DNA from: UBA1351 sp963677625
GTDB taxonomy: Bacteria; Bacillota; Clostridia; Lachnospirales; Vallitaleaceae
Direction of reading: 5' to 3'
Length of the DNA: 64,000 nt
Assembly (NCBI GenBank): GCA_963677625.2
Contig: CAXXSW010000002.1
Location: 124,001 to 188,000, forward strand
Of the stretch, positions 1-9,620 are shown piece after piece. Position 1 is the first letter of the stretch; each line of letters starts with the position of its first letter. The notes beneath the pieces were generated by a model. The model was not told the DNA's origin and did not search any database. It saw nothing but the letters and a program-made list of their open reading frames with translations. Made by a program: the position numbers and the translations under genes.

Positions 1-2426
1 ACTTAAATGCCAATTATTATATTCGTATTGTAGTTAACGTGGATATTGAACATGTTATTACAGGTGATACAGAGACTAGGCGAGGACAACCATCAACAGT
101 GATAAGTGTGACAACGCCGATAGTACCACCTGAACCTGGTGAAGATGATATTATTCCCCTTGCGCCTGAGGGTCTTGTTGTTGAGTTTTTAGATGACAGT
201 CAGTTGAGTACATCTCTTGAATGGGATATTCCTGAAGCCGTAACTGTTGAGGAAGATACCTTTGGTTTTGAAGTTTTTGCCATTGAGAATATGCGACTTC
301 CAGATTCTTTGGATAATAAAGATGTGGATCTTATGGATATTTTGGAATCAGAGGAACTTGATGGGCAGGCTATGGAAGCCTGGAGAATTTTTTATGAGGG
401 AGCTGATGTAGTCCTGAAAAAATATGATCCTGATACAGATACATGGGTGGTTCAAGATTTTAGTCTATTAACGGTTTCTGATAATGGAATCAGGATGATT
501 GATGATAATAATGCCCCTAATAGGGTTTACTATTACTATGTAAGAACGATTAATATTAAGGGTGGACTACCCCTTCGTATGTCTTCATGGCTCCTTGATA
601 CCATAACGACAGCACCAGTAAAAGGCCCTATTAACCTTAGTGTCAAGTATGATACAGATTATGATGTTAATTATAAATATGAGACAATAATAAAGTTTGA
701 TGCTCCGATTCCGGATTCAGCAATTATTGACCTAGATTTTGTTATGGAAGTCTTTATTAAAGGGCCCGACGATTTGGATTATGTCAAGTCTACGAGGATT
801 AATTCCCCTAGATCTGATGATAATACTTATTATTCTCAACTTTTAGGTTCTGAGGATGGGCCTATTGGCTATACTAGAGTTTATTACCGTATCAGCGGCC
901 TTCAATCAGGTAAGCAGTATTCCATAAAGGTGCGAATACAAGACAGGACCAAGGAAGTGGAGGTCTTACCCGACGGCAGCGAAACATATCCAGTATCTCC
1001 TTTTTCAGCAATTGTAATGACCCGTACTGAATTTGACCAAGCTGATTATGACAAAGAGCGAAAGTATGCTCAATATATAGAATACTATTTAAAAAAGGCA
1101 GGGGAGATAAAGCAGAAACCATATTTTATTCTTGGTGAAACTGATGATAGTATGAAACTTAAGTATCGTATGGACTATGTAGATGGTTTCCTCCAGTTGG
1201 CAAAAAATGACGAATATAACCTTGTTGATTTTGATGTGGAATCATTGGTCTATTACCTTCCAGCGGATATGATAGAAAATGCTAATGACCTTAATATTAC
1301 TTATGTACTAGAGCCTTATTCCCAGCAGATTGGTATACCAGCCTATGCTCTTGGTACCGTCATCACTGAAGAAATTAATACGGTTGTTGACTTAATCAAT
1401 GATTATAATGCAACCTTAGAAGACTACTATATCCGTATTCAGCTTATGACAGGAGATTATTCCGGTACCATTAGTGGTTTTAATCCGGGAAGTCAGCTGG
1501 TGGATATAAACATAGATGTTGTCGGAAGTAGTGATATTGAGGACAATATTGATTTATATGTGGAAAACGAGTTAGATTTAGCCATATCCCGTGGAAAAAA
1601 CCAATTGGTAAATCTTTTGGATGATGAACTAGAACAGGGAATTAATGATGTTAAATTGACTGGGATAGTTGAAAATGTTCTTGAAGATGTAGCCAGTGAT
1701 TTTGCTATTCGAGGAAACAGTATATTTGTTTCTTATCTGGATGATACATCTTATCCTATTGAAAGCATGGACAAGGCTATGACTATTGGATTGGCACCAT
1801 TTGAGGATAATACGAGTCTGACTATCTACAAAAAGACTAAAGCAGGTTGGGAAAATGCCTCTGCCCAATATTATGACGGACGTTATCAGATTTTTACTAA
1901 GGACCTAGGTTCATATATTGGTGTCAGTCTGATTGCTGGAAATGAATTGGCTACTTTTTACAGCGAAGACCAGATTAGTTTAATTAATAATTATAGGTTG
2001 AATGAAGTATTTACTAGTTATGAACTTAAGCATCCTGAAGAATTGATTACCAATAGGCAAATGATTCAAACCTTGGCAAGACTTACAGGTGCTAATGAAG
2101 ATAATGATGATGATGATTACCTAAGGGATCAGGGAATTGTCGTTCCTTACCTTAGTGAGTTTGGTATCACCAATAACCAGACTGTCAACTACCTCTATGT
2201 TCAGGTATATTCAGATAAGAACCAGATAGATCTTAATGCTGTAATCATAATGGATTATAAGGCTATTGAAGATATTAGTTCTGTAAATAGTCAGTATAGA
2301 AATACACTTCTAAAAGGTGTATCCTTATCGATTATTCAACTGAATAATGGTTTTATTCAACCAAGTAAACAAGTGACTATTGAAGATTTTATGAATATTA
2401 TCAGTAATATTGAGAACAGTCAATAA
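1..2426 (+). CDS. Large fibronectin-III-like surface protein, 5'-partial
   Basis: The frame is open to the first base, so the true start lies outside the window; a GTG at 39 is only an internal codon. The visible 800 residues hold beta-rich, Asp/Tyr-rich repeats with the FN3 signature (YYYYVRTINIKGG, then a new strand set beginning after TTAPVKGP; another around RVYYRISGLQSGKQYSIKVR). The last ~180 residues contain a Gly-Trp-x-x-(A/L)-S sheet segment (around residue 605) and a degenerate SLH-like tail (EVFTSYELKHPEELITNRQM). The same tail architecture occurs in the next gene, so the two are tandem paralogues. Role inferred: cell-wall-bound structural or binding protein, exported if the missing N-terminus carries a signal peptide. 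No catalytic motif was recognised. The gene ends 86 bases before the next one, probably the same transcript. Confidence 0.7.
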   Translation, partial: LNANYYIRIVVNVDIEHVITGDTETRRGQPSTVISVTTPIVPPEPGEDDIIPLAPEGLVVEFLDDSQLSTSLEWDIPEAVTVEEDTFGFEVFAIENMRLPDSLDNKDVDLMDILESEELDGQAMEAWRIFYEGADVVLKKYDPDTDTWVVQDFSLLTVSDNGIRMIDDNNAPNRVYYYYVRTINIKGGLPLRMSSWLLDTITTAPVKGPINLSVKYDTDYDVNYKYETIIKFDAPIPDSAIIDLDFVMEVFIKGPDDLDYVKSTRINSPRSDDNTYYSQLLGSEDGPIGYTRVYYRISGLQSGKQYSIKVRIQDRTKEVEVLPDGSETYPVSPFSAIVMTRTEFDQADYDKERKYAQYIEYYLKKAGEIKQKPYFILGETDDSMKLKYRMDYVDGFLQLAKNDEYNLVDFDVESLVYYLPADMIENANDLNITYVLEPYSQQIGIPAYALGTVITEEINTVVDLINDYNATLEDYYIRIQLMTGDYSGTISGFNPGSQLVDINIDVVGSSDIEDNIDLYVENELDLAISRGKNQLVNLLDDELEQGINDVKLTGIVENVLEDVASDFAIRGNSIFVSYLDDTSYPIESMDKAMTIGLAPFEDNTSLTIYKKTKAGWENASAQYYDGRYQIFTKDLGSYIGVSLIAGNELATFYSEDQISLINNYRLNEVFTSYELKHPEELITNRQMIQTLARLTGANEDNDDDDYLRDQGIVVPYLSEFGITNNQTVNYLYVQVYSDKNQIDLNAVIIMDYKAIEDISSVNSQYRNTLLKGVSLSIIQLNNGFIQPSKQVTIEDFMNIISNIENSQ

Positions 2427-2512
2427 GTGGAAAAAGAGTCAATTGAATTTTAGATCATATGGATGAAATATAATATTGGAAAAATATAAAGAATTAATAG
2501 AAGGCAAGGAGA

Positions 2513-5500
2513 ATGACTATGAGCAGATGGAGAAAATATCAGGACAAGGTAAGTAAACGTTCAATAAAGCAGATTACAGCTGAAGCATTGGTTTTAGTTA
2601 TGACTATCGGTTTGTTTGCAGTACCTTCTTTTGCCAATATTCAAATTCCTGTTGATTCAGTTGATGTTGATAATGTTTACTATATTATTGGTGAGAACAT
2701 CGTAACTGGGGAATCGATGATTAGCCCTACTATGACTGTGTCTTGGGAAGATCCCGATGAATGGGCACCTGCCAATGATCCAGCTGATATTCATCCTCCA
2801 GACTTTTATGAAATTGATATTAATAACATTACAACGGGTAAAGATAAGACCGTTGATATTAGTAGTGGGTCAGATGAGTATAATAATAAACGGGCAGATG
2901 TTCATGAGTTTACAAATCTGGATACAGGTTCCCTTTATGAGATTAAGGTTAATCCATACCATTATCATGAAACAGATGGAGTTCTGGATTTGGCCCCTGT
3001 TAGTGGTATTCCGGATAAGGCTTATGCCATTACAGACCTTCAAGTAAATTTTGAAAGTGACGATAACTCTATAACTGTGATTTGGGATAACCTTGGAATT
3101 CCTGAGTTCCAATATCGAATTGTTTATGCCATAGGAGATTTTTCTGGTCAGACTAAAAGTGATTTAGAAGACAATAAAGAGGGTGAGATTTCTGGTCTTA
3201 CATTGGACAGTGATGATGTTACAAGTTTCTATGATCCAATTAGTAAAAGAAACAAACTATCTTATACAATTACACAAAATGTATATCCCGGTCAGGTTTA
3301 TTCTATTATGGTTGAACCCCTGGTTGAATATTATTCAGGTGCCCCTGTTACTAGAAACAGAAACTATCCGGTAATTAGTAATGTATCGACTAATATTCGT
3401 TTGGATTATGCTGAGGTTGGAGACCAATTAAGACTTCAATGGGAAATTCCAGCCAGTTTTAAGGTTGGGTCTAACAACTCAGAGTATGAATTGGTTGAAA
3501 CTAGGTTAGTAAGATATCTGGATGGCCAGGGGAAAAACCTAGCAATTTTAAATGGTCAAGCTGGGGCTGTAGGTTATTACACTGTGAGTAAACCTACGGT
3601 GGAAACTGGTTTTCAACTTGAATTGACCTATAAGGCAGTAGAAGACGAATCCAAACCAACAATTGAACCTGTTTCCAATTACTTGACCTATTCACCCTCC
3701 TTGGTTGAGGTTGTGCCGACGAAACCGATAATTCCTGAATTTATTTCCCAGGACATATTGGATAATCTGAGAGAAACCAATACTATAGAGCAAGTAAGGG
3801 ATATATTAGCTGATAAATATTTGGTTCCCGGATCGACCTATACAGGAAATCTTGATGATCTTCTGGACCAAAATATTACCTACCATCTTGACCTTAGCGA
3901 TGATGCTATTAATTTAGCCTGGTCAGCATTTAGGCGTATTGATATTGACCAAAATTCAGATACTTATAACAGATATATAACAGACCTTAATACATATTAT
4001 GATATAACAGTGACCAATTCATATAATGCTCTTTCCTATGCAACTAGGTTTTTAACAGATCAAAGATTTAGTTCAATGGATAGTTCGTCTTTGATAAAAA
4101 ATGAAGCAGGTGGCATTGTCGGTTTTCATATGAAACTAGATGGTTATTATAATGAGGAAACAGGTAAACTTGAGACTATTCGTCCAAACCAGATTTACTA
4201 TATTAAGGTAGTAGCTAAGAAAAAAATTGGTGATGAAGAAATCACCTCAGAACCTACGATTACCACTATTTACTATACTGATGATGGAGCTACTTATGTG
4301 CCACCATTAATTACCAAGCCACCACTTAGGGTTTTGGAAGATAAGTCCTCATCTGAAAGCATTACGATTGGATGGAAAGAATCCTGGTGGGCAGTTATTG
4401 ATATGGATGCCCTTCCTGGTGAGCCTTTAGGTAAATGGGTTAATGAAGTTTGGGTTGAAGATAGCGGTGCGGTTTCTGACCAAGAAATTGAAGGTGCTGA
4501 ATATTTTCCTGTCTATGAAAGCGCTGATGAAGTAAACAGATTAATTAGTTATTTGGCTTCAAAAGGTTCACCCATTAATCTTGATTACAGGCAAATCGAT
4601 CTGGGGTCTGATCCTTTTGGTGTATCCAACATTTACTATAAGTTTTTAAGAATCAACTATAAGGATGTTGAAGAAGCCATTAAGACAAGGCAGTCCGTTG
4701 ATCCAAATTTCTCCTTCTTGGAATATTTTGATGAAATGGTAAAAGCCGATAAAGATGGAACGAATCCATTGAATTGGAGAAAAATAGAGGCATTGGTCAA
4801 CGAAGACGATATAGAAGAATTAGTTTTTAAGGAAACTGGTTTGTTGCCTAATACATCATACCTTTTTGTTCTCTACCCATACAGAGTCCTTTACGATACG
4901 GTGGAATTAAATGCGCATTATCCAACACCAATCATTGTAGCGACTGAGCCTATTGATGTTGTTGTTAATCCTGATCCAACAGTACCATCTATGTATGTTA
5001 CAGACAAGACCGATCGTACCATTAGTTTATCATGGCAGTATAATACTGATTTTGAGTACGAGATTCTATACAATACGACTGACAATGTGGAAACTGCTAA
5101 GGTTCATGAAATAATTTTACCTGAGAACTCAAATGATCCCGATTATCCACAAAGTGGCGAGTATTATGAAACAACGATTAAGGACCTCTTCCCAGATACA
5201 GGCTACTATTTCTTTATCCGGTCTGTACAGCCGGTGACTTTAACGAAGTCTCTTTGGAGTAATCCGGTATTTGGGGTCACCCTTGATGTGCCGGTCCCGG
5301 ATCCACCACTGGGCGTTGGTATACCTTCTGATTCACAAATGCTCCTATACGATTATGATACAGCGGTGACCACGGATTCTATAGCAATCTCCTGGCTTCT
5401 GGATGTGAATGACACACCAGAGCTTAACGAGGACTTAGGTGTTAAGGTATATTATTCCTATATTCTAGAAGCAGCTAATAATGAGAAATTTATAGGTCCT

Positions 5501-6949
5501 CAATATATTGTCAGTGGTGAAGACGATTCAGTCGTCCCAGATAATGTTGAGATTTTGGAAAAAAACTTGGTGAAAATGAATGAGCTAATCAGTAACCGAT
5601 ATTACTATTTTAGGATGAAAACCAGGGTCACTATTGTGGGTGAGGAAGCTGATCAAATTATTATTAAGGAATCTAGTTACTATTCACCAACAATTCGGAT
5701 TCTGACTGTAGCTTCAGAAAACGAGTATGACTCTACTCAAGATCCAGCTTTGGAAATTTTACCAAGTGAAAACTATGAAATTATCTATGATGGTGACTCT
5801 TATACCTTGACCTATCGATTCAGGGACAACGGTGTGGATGAAAATGGATATAGAGATAATAATGTTGACCAGCGCCTGATTAGTGATTTGATTAAACGTA
5901 ATCTCTATGAATATGAAATAGATATTGCTAGTTATGATAATAAGCCAATTACAACCAGAGTGGTTGAAATCCCATATTCAATTATGGAAGCTTTTGAATC
6001 TTACCAAATAGAAATGCAGATTGATGCTGGACATTTGCTGATGAATATTCCATATGATTCTTTGATGAAGGAAATTTCCAGACAGAAAGATCAATATGGT
6101 GTAGCACCGACCTTGCAGATTACCATATCTGATGTGGATAATTTCTATGACCGTTCAAGAATGCCTGATGGCGCCTTAACTTCCGTCAGTGTTCCACAGG
6201 ACCTTGAGGTGAAAGTAAAATCCAGTAAAGTGAATAAGACCTTAAGATTCTCTGATACCCCAATAGAAATTGGTTTGAATACGTCTAGTAGATATAGTGT
6301 TTATGGTAAAAATCCAGTGGTCTATTCCAGCCATTCTGCGTCAGGATGGGATAAACTGTCAGGAACATACAATCGTTCTGAAGGGGCTTTTATGGTTTCG
6401 ACTAGAAATGTAGGGTCTTATGGTGTTTTCCTTATGGAAGGTAGCCAGGAGATTGTATCATCAATTCCAAACCATTGGTCTGAATCCTATAAGAGTCAAA
6501 TTGATGACCTTTATACTGTTAAAGGCTTAGCTGGTTATAACCCTGATAGTCCTATCAGTGAAAATGAAGTACTGAATATTATCTATCAAGTTGTTAGCAA
6601 GCAAAAGGAAATCAATGCTGATGCACCAGTTGGATCCAGCCTTTTAGATGCAATGTATTATGCTGGCTTGAAAACGGATACAAGTAGTGGTGGTTCTACA
6701 ATCAAGCGTGAAGAAGCTATTGCTATGATGATGAAGGCTATGGAAATCAGGAATAATTTGACCCTAGTTGCAGATATAAATATTTTAAACCAAGTTATGG
6801 CTAATAGTGGTGTTTCTTCAGATTATAAAACGATGATCGCTAAAGCGACTACCTTTGGTCTAGTATCAGACCTTGGACAATTGCGCCCTCAAGATAAGCT
6901 GACCTATGCAGAGTTTTTTGCCCTATGGGCCAAGGCTGAGGACATGTAA
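2513..6949 (+). CDS. Secreted giant FN3-repeat protein with SLH-like C-terminus
   Basis: 1478 residues. ATG at 2513 follows AGGCAAGGAG closely; a second in-frame ATG at 2519 is also possible. Residues ~17-42 form a signal peptide (basic KRSIK, then ALVLVMTIGLFAVPSFA with an Ala-x-Ala-like cleavage site). The body is a string of FN3-like sandwiches, recognisable from recurring I-x-(V/L/I)-x-W strands near residues 177-195, 463, 608, 832 and 945, each followed by a YYF-type strand. Near residue 1265 comes a segment related to the neighbour's tail, and from ~1319 (PNHWSESYKSQIDDL) an SLH-like triplet that lacks the canonical GYPDGTF core. Likely anchored to secondary wall polymer or to partner SLH proteins; function otherwise unknown. 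It ends 10 bases before the next SLH gene, indicating one operon. Confidence 0.75.
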   Translation: MTMSRWRKYQDKVSKRSIKQITAEALVLVMTIGLFAVPSFANIQIPVDSVDVDNVYYIIGENIVTGESMISPTMTVSWEDPDEWAPANDPADIHPPDFYEIDINNITTGKDKTVDISSGSDEYNNKRADVHEFTNLDTGSLYEIKVNPYHYHETDGVLDLAPVSGIPDKAYAITDLQVNFESDDNSITVIWDNLGIPEFQYRIVYAIGDFSGQTKSDLEDNKEGEISGLTLDSDDVTSFYDPISKRNKLSYTITQNVYPGQVYSIMVEPLVEYYSGAPVTRNRNYPVISNVSTNIRLDYAEVGDQLRLQWEIPASFKVGSNNSEYELVETRLVRYLDGQGKNLAILNGQAGAVGYYTVSKPTVETGFQLELTYKAVEDESKPTIEPVSNYLTYSPSLVEVVPTKPIIPEFISQDILDNLRETNTIEQVRDILADKYLVPGSTYTGNLDDLLDQNITYHLDLSDDAINLAWSAFRRIDIDQNSDTYNRYITDLNTYYDITVTNSYNALSYATRFLTDQRFSSMDSSSLIKNEAGGIVGFHMKLDGYYNEETGKLETIRPNQIYYIKVVAKKKIGDEEITSEPTITTIYYTDDGATYVPPLITKPPLRVLEDKSSSESITIGWKESWWAVIDMDALPGEPLGKWVNEVWVEDSGAVSDQEIEGAEYFPVYESADEVNRLISYLASKGSPINLDYRQIDLGSDPFGVSNIYYKFLRINYKDVEEAIKTRQSVDPNFSFLEYFDEMVKADKDGTNPLNWRKIEALVNEDDIEELVFKETGLLPNTSYLFVLYPYRVLYDTVELNAHYPTPIIVATEPIDVVVNPDPTVPSMYVTDKTDRTISLSWQYNTDFEYEILYNTTDNVETAKVHEIILPENSNDPDYPQSGEYYETTIKDLFPDTGYYFFIRSVQPVTLTKSLWSNPVFGVTLDVPVPDPPLGVGIPSDSQMLLYDYDTAVTTDSIAISWLLDVNDTPELNEDLGVKVYYSYILEAANNEKFIGPQYIVSGEDDSVVPDNVEILEKNLVKMNELISNRYYYFRMKTRVTIVGEEADQIIIKESSYYSPTIRILTVASENEYDSTQDPALEILPSENYEIIYDGDSYTLTYRFRDNGVDENGYRDNNVDQRLISDLIKRNLYEYEIDIASYDNKPITTRVVEIPYSIMEAFESYQIEMQIDAGHLLMNIPYDSLMKEISRQKDQYGVAPTLQITISDVDNFYDRSRMPDGALTSVSVPQDLEVKVKSSKVNKTLRFSDTPIEIGLNTSSRYSVYGKNPVVYSSHSASGWDKLSGTYNRSEGAFMVSTRNVGSYGVFLMEGSQEIVSSIPNHWSESYKSQIDDLYTVKGLAGYNPDSPISENEVLNIIYQVVSKQKEINADAPVGSSLLDAMYYAGLKTDTSSGGSTIKREEAIAMMMKAMEIRNNLTLVADINILNQVMANSGVSSDYKTMIAKATTFGLVSDLGQLRPQDKLTYAEFFALWAKAEDM

Positions 6950-6959
6950 GGAGTAAGGA

Positions 6960-7847
6960 ATGAGAATCAATAGTAAGCTTTTGACATTAGTACTGATTGC
7001 CAGCCTGTGTATAATGTTTTTAGGACCTAAGACAATGGTAAATGCTGCCGATGATCATGTTATTTATGATGTGACCTGGAAGTCAGACAATAGTGCTTTG
7101 GTAACTCTAAAATGGAACAATGACAGCAATAAGACACCAATTATGATTACTTCTTGGTCAGTGAATGATTCAGGTGGTCTGATTCTTCGCTATAATCAAG
7201 GAAGTGACATCATGGAAGGATTTAATAGTAGGATTGTTGAAGATGCGAATATGGAGAGTCCATGTATCATATTTCTTCGTGAAAATGTTACCAATGGATC
7301 AATCAGTATTTTTCCGGACTTGCCTACGGACTTAGAAAAAGCTAATTCAATCGAGCACTTATATCACATGGGGATCATTAATGGTTACCCTGATGGAACT
7401 TTTAAACCTCAAGGTAATGTAACACGAGCTGAATTTTCAAAGATGCTTTATGTGTCAGGTAAGATGACGGATGATTTAGATACACCGATTGTCTTTAATG
7501 ATGTGCAAGACAGTCATTGGGCTAAAGGTTTTATTTATACTCTTGCAAGTAAGGAAATTGTAAACGGAAAGGGTGGAGGTAAGTTTGATCCTGAGGGAAC
7601 GATTACACTTGGAGAAGTTTTGACTATTATTTCAAGGGCTTTCGATACCTATGGAGATACCTATTCATATCCCTATGGATTAGAAGATCATTGGTCTAAT
7701 TCCTATTTCATTGAAGCTATTAATCAAGGGGTAGTTAAATCTACAGATGCTTTTTTCTATCCTTATACACCGGATCGAAAGGCGACGAGAGAAGAATGTG
7801 CACTTCTTCTTTCCAGAGTTATGACTACATACCATTCGGTGAGATAA
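6960..7847 (+). CDS. S-layer homology (SLH) domain protein
   Basis: 295 residues, ATG preceded by AAGGAGTAAGGA. An N-terminal signal peptide ends near VNAADD (residue ~30). A short beta domain of ~90 residues follows, then three SLH motifs: the first near residue 125 with the classic GYPDGTFKPQGNVTRAEF core (~141-157), the second near 178 (FNDVQDSHWAKGFI, then GKGGGKFDPEGTITLGE), and the third near 243 (HWSNSYFIEAINQG, YPYTPDRKATREE). Three SLH motifs are the usual set for binding pyruvylated secondary cell-wall polysaccharide, so this protein is expected on the cell surface. It is the only member of the three-gene surface block with well-preserved SLH motifs and may anchor the two large FN3 proteins upstream (inference from context). 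Confidence 0.88.
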   Translation: MRINSKLLTLVLIASLCIMFLGPKTMVNAADDHVIYDVTWKSDNSALVTLKWNNDSNKTPIMITSWSVNDSGGLILRYNQGSDIMEGFNSRIVEDANMESPCIIFLRENVTNGSISIFPDLPTDLEKANSIEHLYHMGIINGYPDGTFKPQGNVTRAEFSKMLYVSGKMTDDLDTPIVFNDVQDSHWAKGFIYTLASKEIVNGKGGGKFDPEGTITLGEVLTIISRAFDTYGDTYSYPYGLEDHWSNSYFIEAINQGVVKSTDAFFYPYTPDRKATREECALLLSRVMTTYHSVR

Positions 7848-7974
7848 AGACTCTAAAGTTGAAGTCATAGGGTTTCTTTATATAAAACAAACTAGGTCAA
7901 GACTCATGTTCATGATTTATTCATATTTTTTCATTGATTTTGACATGATATTGTTATAAACTGTAGTAAGCGTG

Positions 7975-8000
7975 GTTTCATCATGGAGACGTGATGAAAC
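7975..8000 (+). promoter_or_regulatory. Hairpin in the prsA leader region
   Basis: A perfect 9-bp inverted repeat (GTTTCATCA at 7975-7983, TGATGAAAC at 7992-8000) with an 8-base loop lies about 100 bases upstream of the foldase gene and is followed by an A/T-rich stretch without a clean U run. It could be a weak terminator of the SLH operon or a regulatory hairpin in the prsA leader. A TTGACA box lies at 7940-7945, but no well-spaced -10 box accompanies it. I see no other feature in 7848-8098. Confidence 0.4.
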
Positions 8001-8098
8001 TTAATTTTTAGGAAGAGCTCCATGAAGACGGGTAGTTTTGTGAAATGAGGCTGAATGGATTTGTGAGATTGAACTTCCAGTAAGGTAAGGAGATAGAA

Positions 8099-9295
8099 AT
8101 GAAGAAGGTTTTAGCATTGCTACTTGTTATGGTACTTGCAATGGGTATGATGGCAGGTTGTGGAAATGATGAGGTTACGGATAAAGAGGATACATCAGAT
8201 ACAAAGGATGGAACAGAGACAGCAGACGGAACAGAGACAGCAGATGCAACAGGTACAGAAGAAGGTGACCAGGAAACACCTATAGAAAGTGATTTTGTAG
8301 ATCAGGTTGTTTTCAGAGTTAATGACACAGATATTATGCTTAGTTCAGTCAATGTACTTCTTTATCAAATAAAGAGCTATTATGAAAGTATGTATGGACC
8401 GACTGTATGGGATATGGATGCTACAGATGATATGAAAGTGGAAGAGTTTGTAAAGAATGATATTCAAGATCTTGTCCTTCGTTCAGAAATTCTAAGGGAA
8501 GAAGCCGAAAAAGATGGGTTGACTTTGAGTGAAGATAAGAAAACCGAATTGTTAGACCAATCAGCACAGATTTATGGAGCTTTTAGTGATGAAGCAAAAG
8601 CAGAATATGGCTTTACTCAAGATATTGTTGATCAGTTGATTCTTGACCAAGGCTTATCTGAAGTGGTTTTTGAGGATAGAACGAAAGATCTTACTTTTAC
8701 TGATGAGCAATTAGATGAAATATTAATGTCTAATACTCAATATGTTAACATGATGGATAAGGGTGTGGAGAACTATTATGAAAAAGTTAGAGCTCGACAT
8801 ATTCTCATTTCAACTCTAGATGACAGTGGACAACCACTTGGTCAAGAAGAATATGATGCTGCACTCGCTAAGATTGAAGACTTAAGACAAAGAGCGATTG
8901 ATGGTGAGGATTTTGCAGAACTCGCGACTAATAATACTGAAGACCCAGGTTCTGTAGAGACTGGTGGAGAGTATACATTCGGCCGTGGCCAAATGGTTGC
9001 TGAGTTTGAAAATGGTGCATATAATCTTGAAGTTGGTGAAATCAGTGATGTTATCGAGACTCAATATGGTTTCCATATCATTAAACTTGAAGAAAGAATT
9101 CCAGCAACTGATGAAGAAATTCAAGCAGGAAAAGACCTTCTTGTAAGTATGAAGGAAGATGCTGAGTACCAATTAAGACTTCAACAATTTGAAGACATGT
9201 ATGAAGTTATTGCTCTTCCCTATGAAACTGAGGTTATCAATGAAGTATGGGGTGGCGTTAAGATAGCTAATCCAACAGAAGAAGCAGAAGAATAA
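8099..9295 (+). CDS. prsA: PrsA-type foldase lipoprotein (parvulin peptidyl-prolyl isomerase)
   Basis: 398 residues; ATG follows AAGGAGATAGAA. The N-terminus is a lipoprotein signal (hydrophobic LALLLVMVLAMG, lipobox MAGC), so it should be lipid-anchored on the outer face of the membrane. A Thr/Asp/Glu-rich linker follows, partly built from an 18-bp tandem repeat, then a SurA/PrsA-type helical N-domain (~55-200) and a parvulin domain at ~231-333 with RARHILIS, FAELATNNTEDPGS, GG-Y-FGRGQMV and YGFHIIKLEER, all hallmarks of rotamase-family PPIases. The role is folding of secreted proteins after translocation. Its position directly after three exported surface proteins suggests they are clients. 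It is followed by a strong terminator. Confidence 0.9.
   Translation: MKKVLALLLVMVLAMGMMAGCGNDEVTDKEDTSDTKDGTETADGTETADATGTEEGDQETPIESDFVDQVVFRVNDTDIMLSSVNVLLYQIKSYYESMYGPTVWDMDATDDMKVEEFVKNDIQDLVLRSEILREEAEKDGLTLSEDKKTELLDQSAQIYGAFSDEAKAEYGFTQDIVDQLILDQGLSEVVFEDRTKDLTFTDEQLDEILMSNTQYVNMMDKGVENYYEKVRARHILISTLDDSGQPLGQEEYDAALAKIEDLRQRAIDGEDFAELATNNTEDPGSVETGGEYTFGRGQMVAEFENGAYNLEVGEISDVIETQYGFHIIKLEERIPATDEEIQAGKDLLVSMKEDAEYQLRLQQFEDMYEVIALPYETEVINEVWGGVKIANPTEEAEE
8207..8242 (+). repeat. 18-bp tandem repeat inside prsA linker
   Basis: Two adjacent copies of GAYGGAACAGAGACAGCA (8207-8224 and 8225-8242, differing at one base) encode DGTETA twice, and a third, diverged unit (DATGTE) follows. 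The repeat lies in the low-complexity linker just after the lipobox, where length changes would be tolerated; slippage is the likely origin. Confidence 0.75.
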
Positions 9296-9327
9296 AAAAA
9301 ATAATAAATATTGAATAAGTGATGATG

Positions 9328-9367
9328 AACTGGTGTATATGCTTTTGCAGATACACCAGTTTTTTTG
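9328..9367 (+). terminator. Rho-independent terminator of prsA
   Basis: The stem ACTGGTGTAT pairs with ATACACCAGT (9351-9360) around a short loop and runs directly into seven T residues. It lies about 35 bases after the prsA stop codon. Confidence 0.9.
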
Positions 9368-9374
9368 TCTACTA

Positions 9375-9459
9375 GGAAAGTCCTCCATAGGACTTTCCGT
9401 CGGTAATTAGAACAATTTGCCTTCGGCAAAACCGAGGATGTAAAATATCCTTTTTGTTC
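9375..9459 (+). other. Compact structured intergenic element of unknown identity
   Basis: This is the main content of the 325-base gap 9296-9620. A 9-bp perfect hairpin (GGAAAGTCC 9375-9383, GGACTTTCC 9390-9398) is followed by a module in which GAACAA (9410-9415) can pair with TTGTTC (9454-9459), enclosing two more hairpins: TTTGCC-TTC-GGCAAA (9416-9430) and AGGAT/ATCCT (9435-9451). The result looks like a three-way junction. I do not recognise a named riboswitch. It could be a small RNA, a regulatory leader for the xylan operon or a fossil of a small palindromic element. The remaining bases up to 9560 show nothing further. Confidence 0.45.
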
Positions 9460-9563
9460 TTACAGATAATTCTAGATGTCATTCTTTTTCTTGTGGTTTC
9501 AATAATGAAAAAATAGCAAGATTTAGGCAATCTTTGGCAAGTAATAAGCTGAATTCGGGTATT

Positions 9564-9587
9564 CATATACTTATAATTATATGTATA
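9564..9587. promoter_or_regulatory. AT-rich palindromic motif upstream of the xylan enzyme operon
   Basis: A near-perfect palindrome (TATAC-TATAATTATA-GTATA core with two mismatched bases) sits 34 bases before the GH3 start. A related sequence with the same outer parts (CATAwACTTATAAT and TATATGTATA, with 4 extra bases between) lies at 17501-17528, just upstream of the AraC-family gene of this cluster. It may be a shared operator, but the low base complexity means a chance match is possible. Confidence 0.35.
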
Positions 9588-9620
9588 AATAAGGATTATA
9601 AGTTAGGAGAATAGAATAAG

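Noticed and set aside
7940..7960. TTGACA with TTATAA as a promoter for prsA
   Set aside because: The two boxes are only about 8-9 bases apart, too close for sigma-A; no better -10 box was found at 17 bases.
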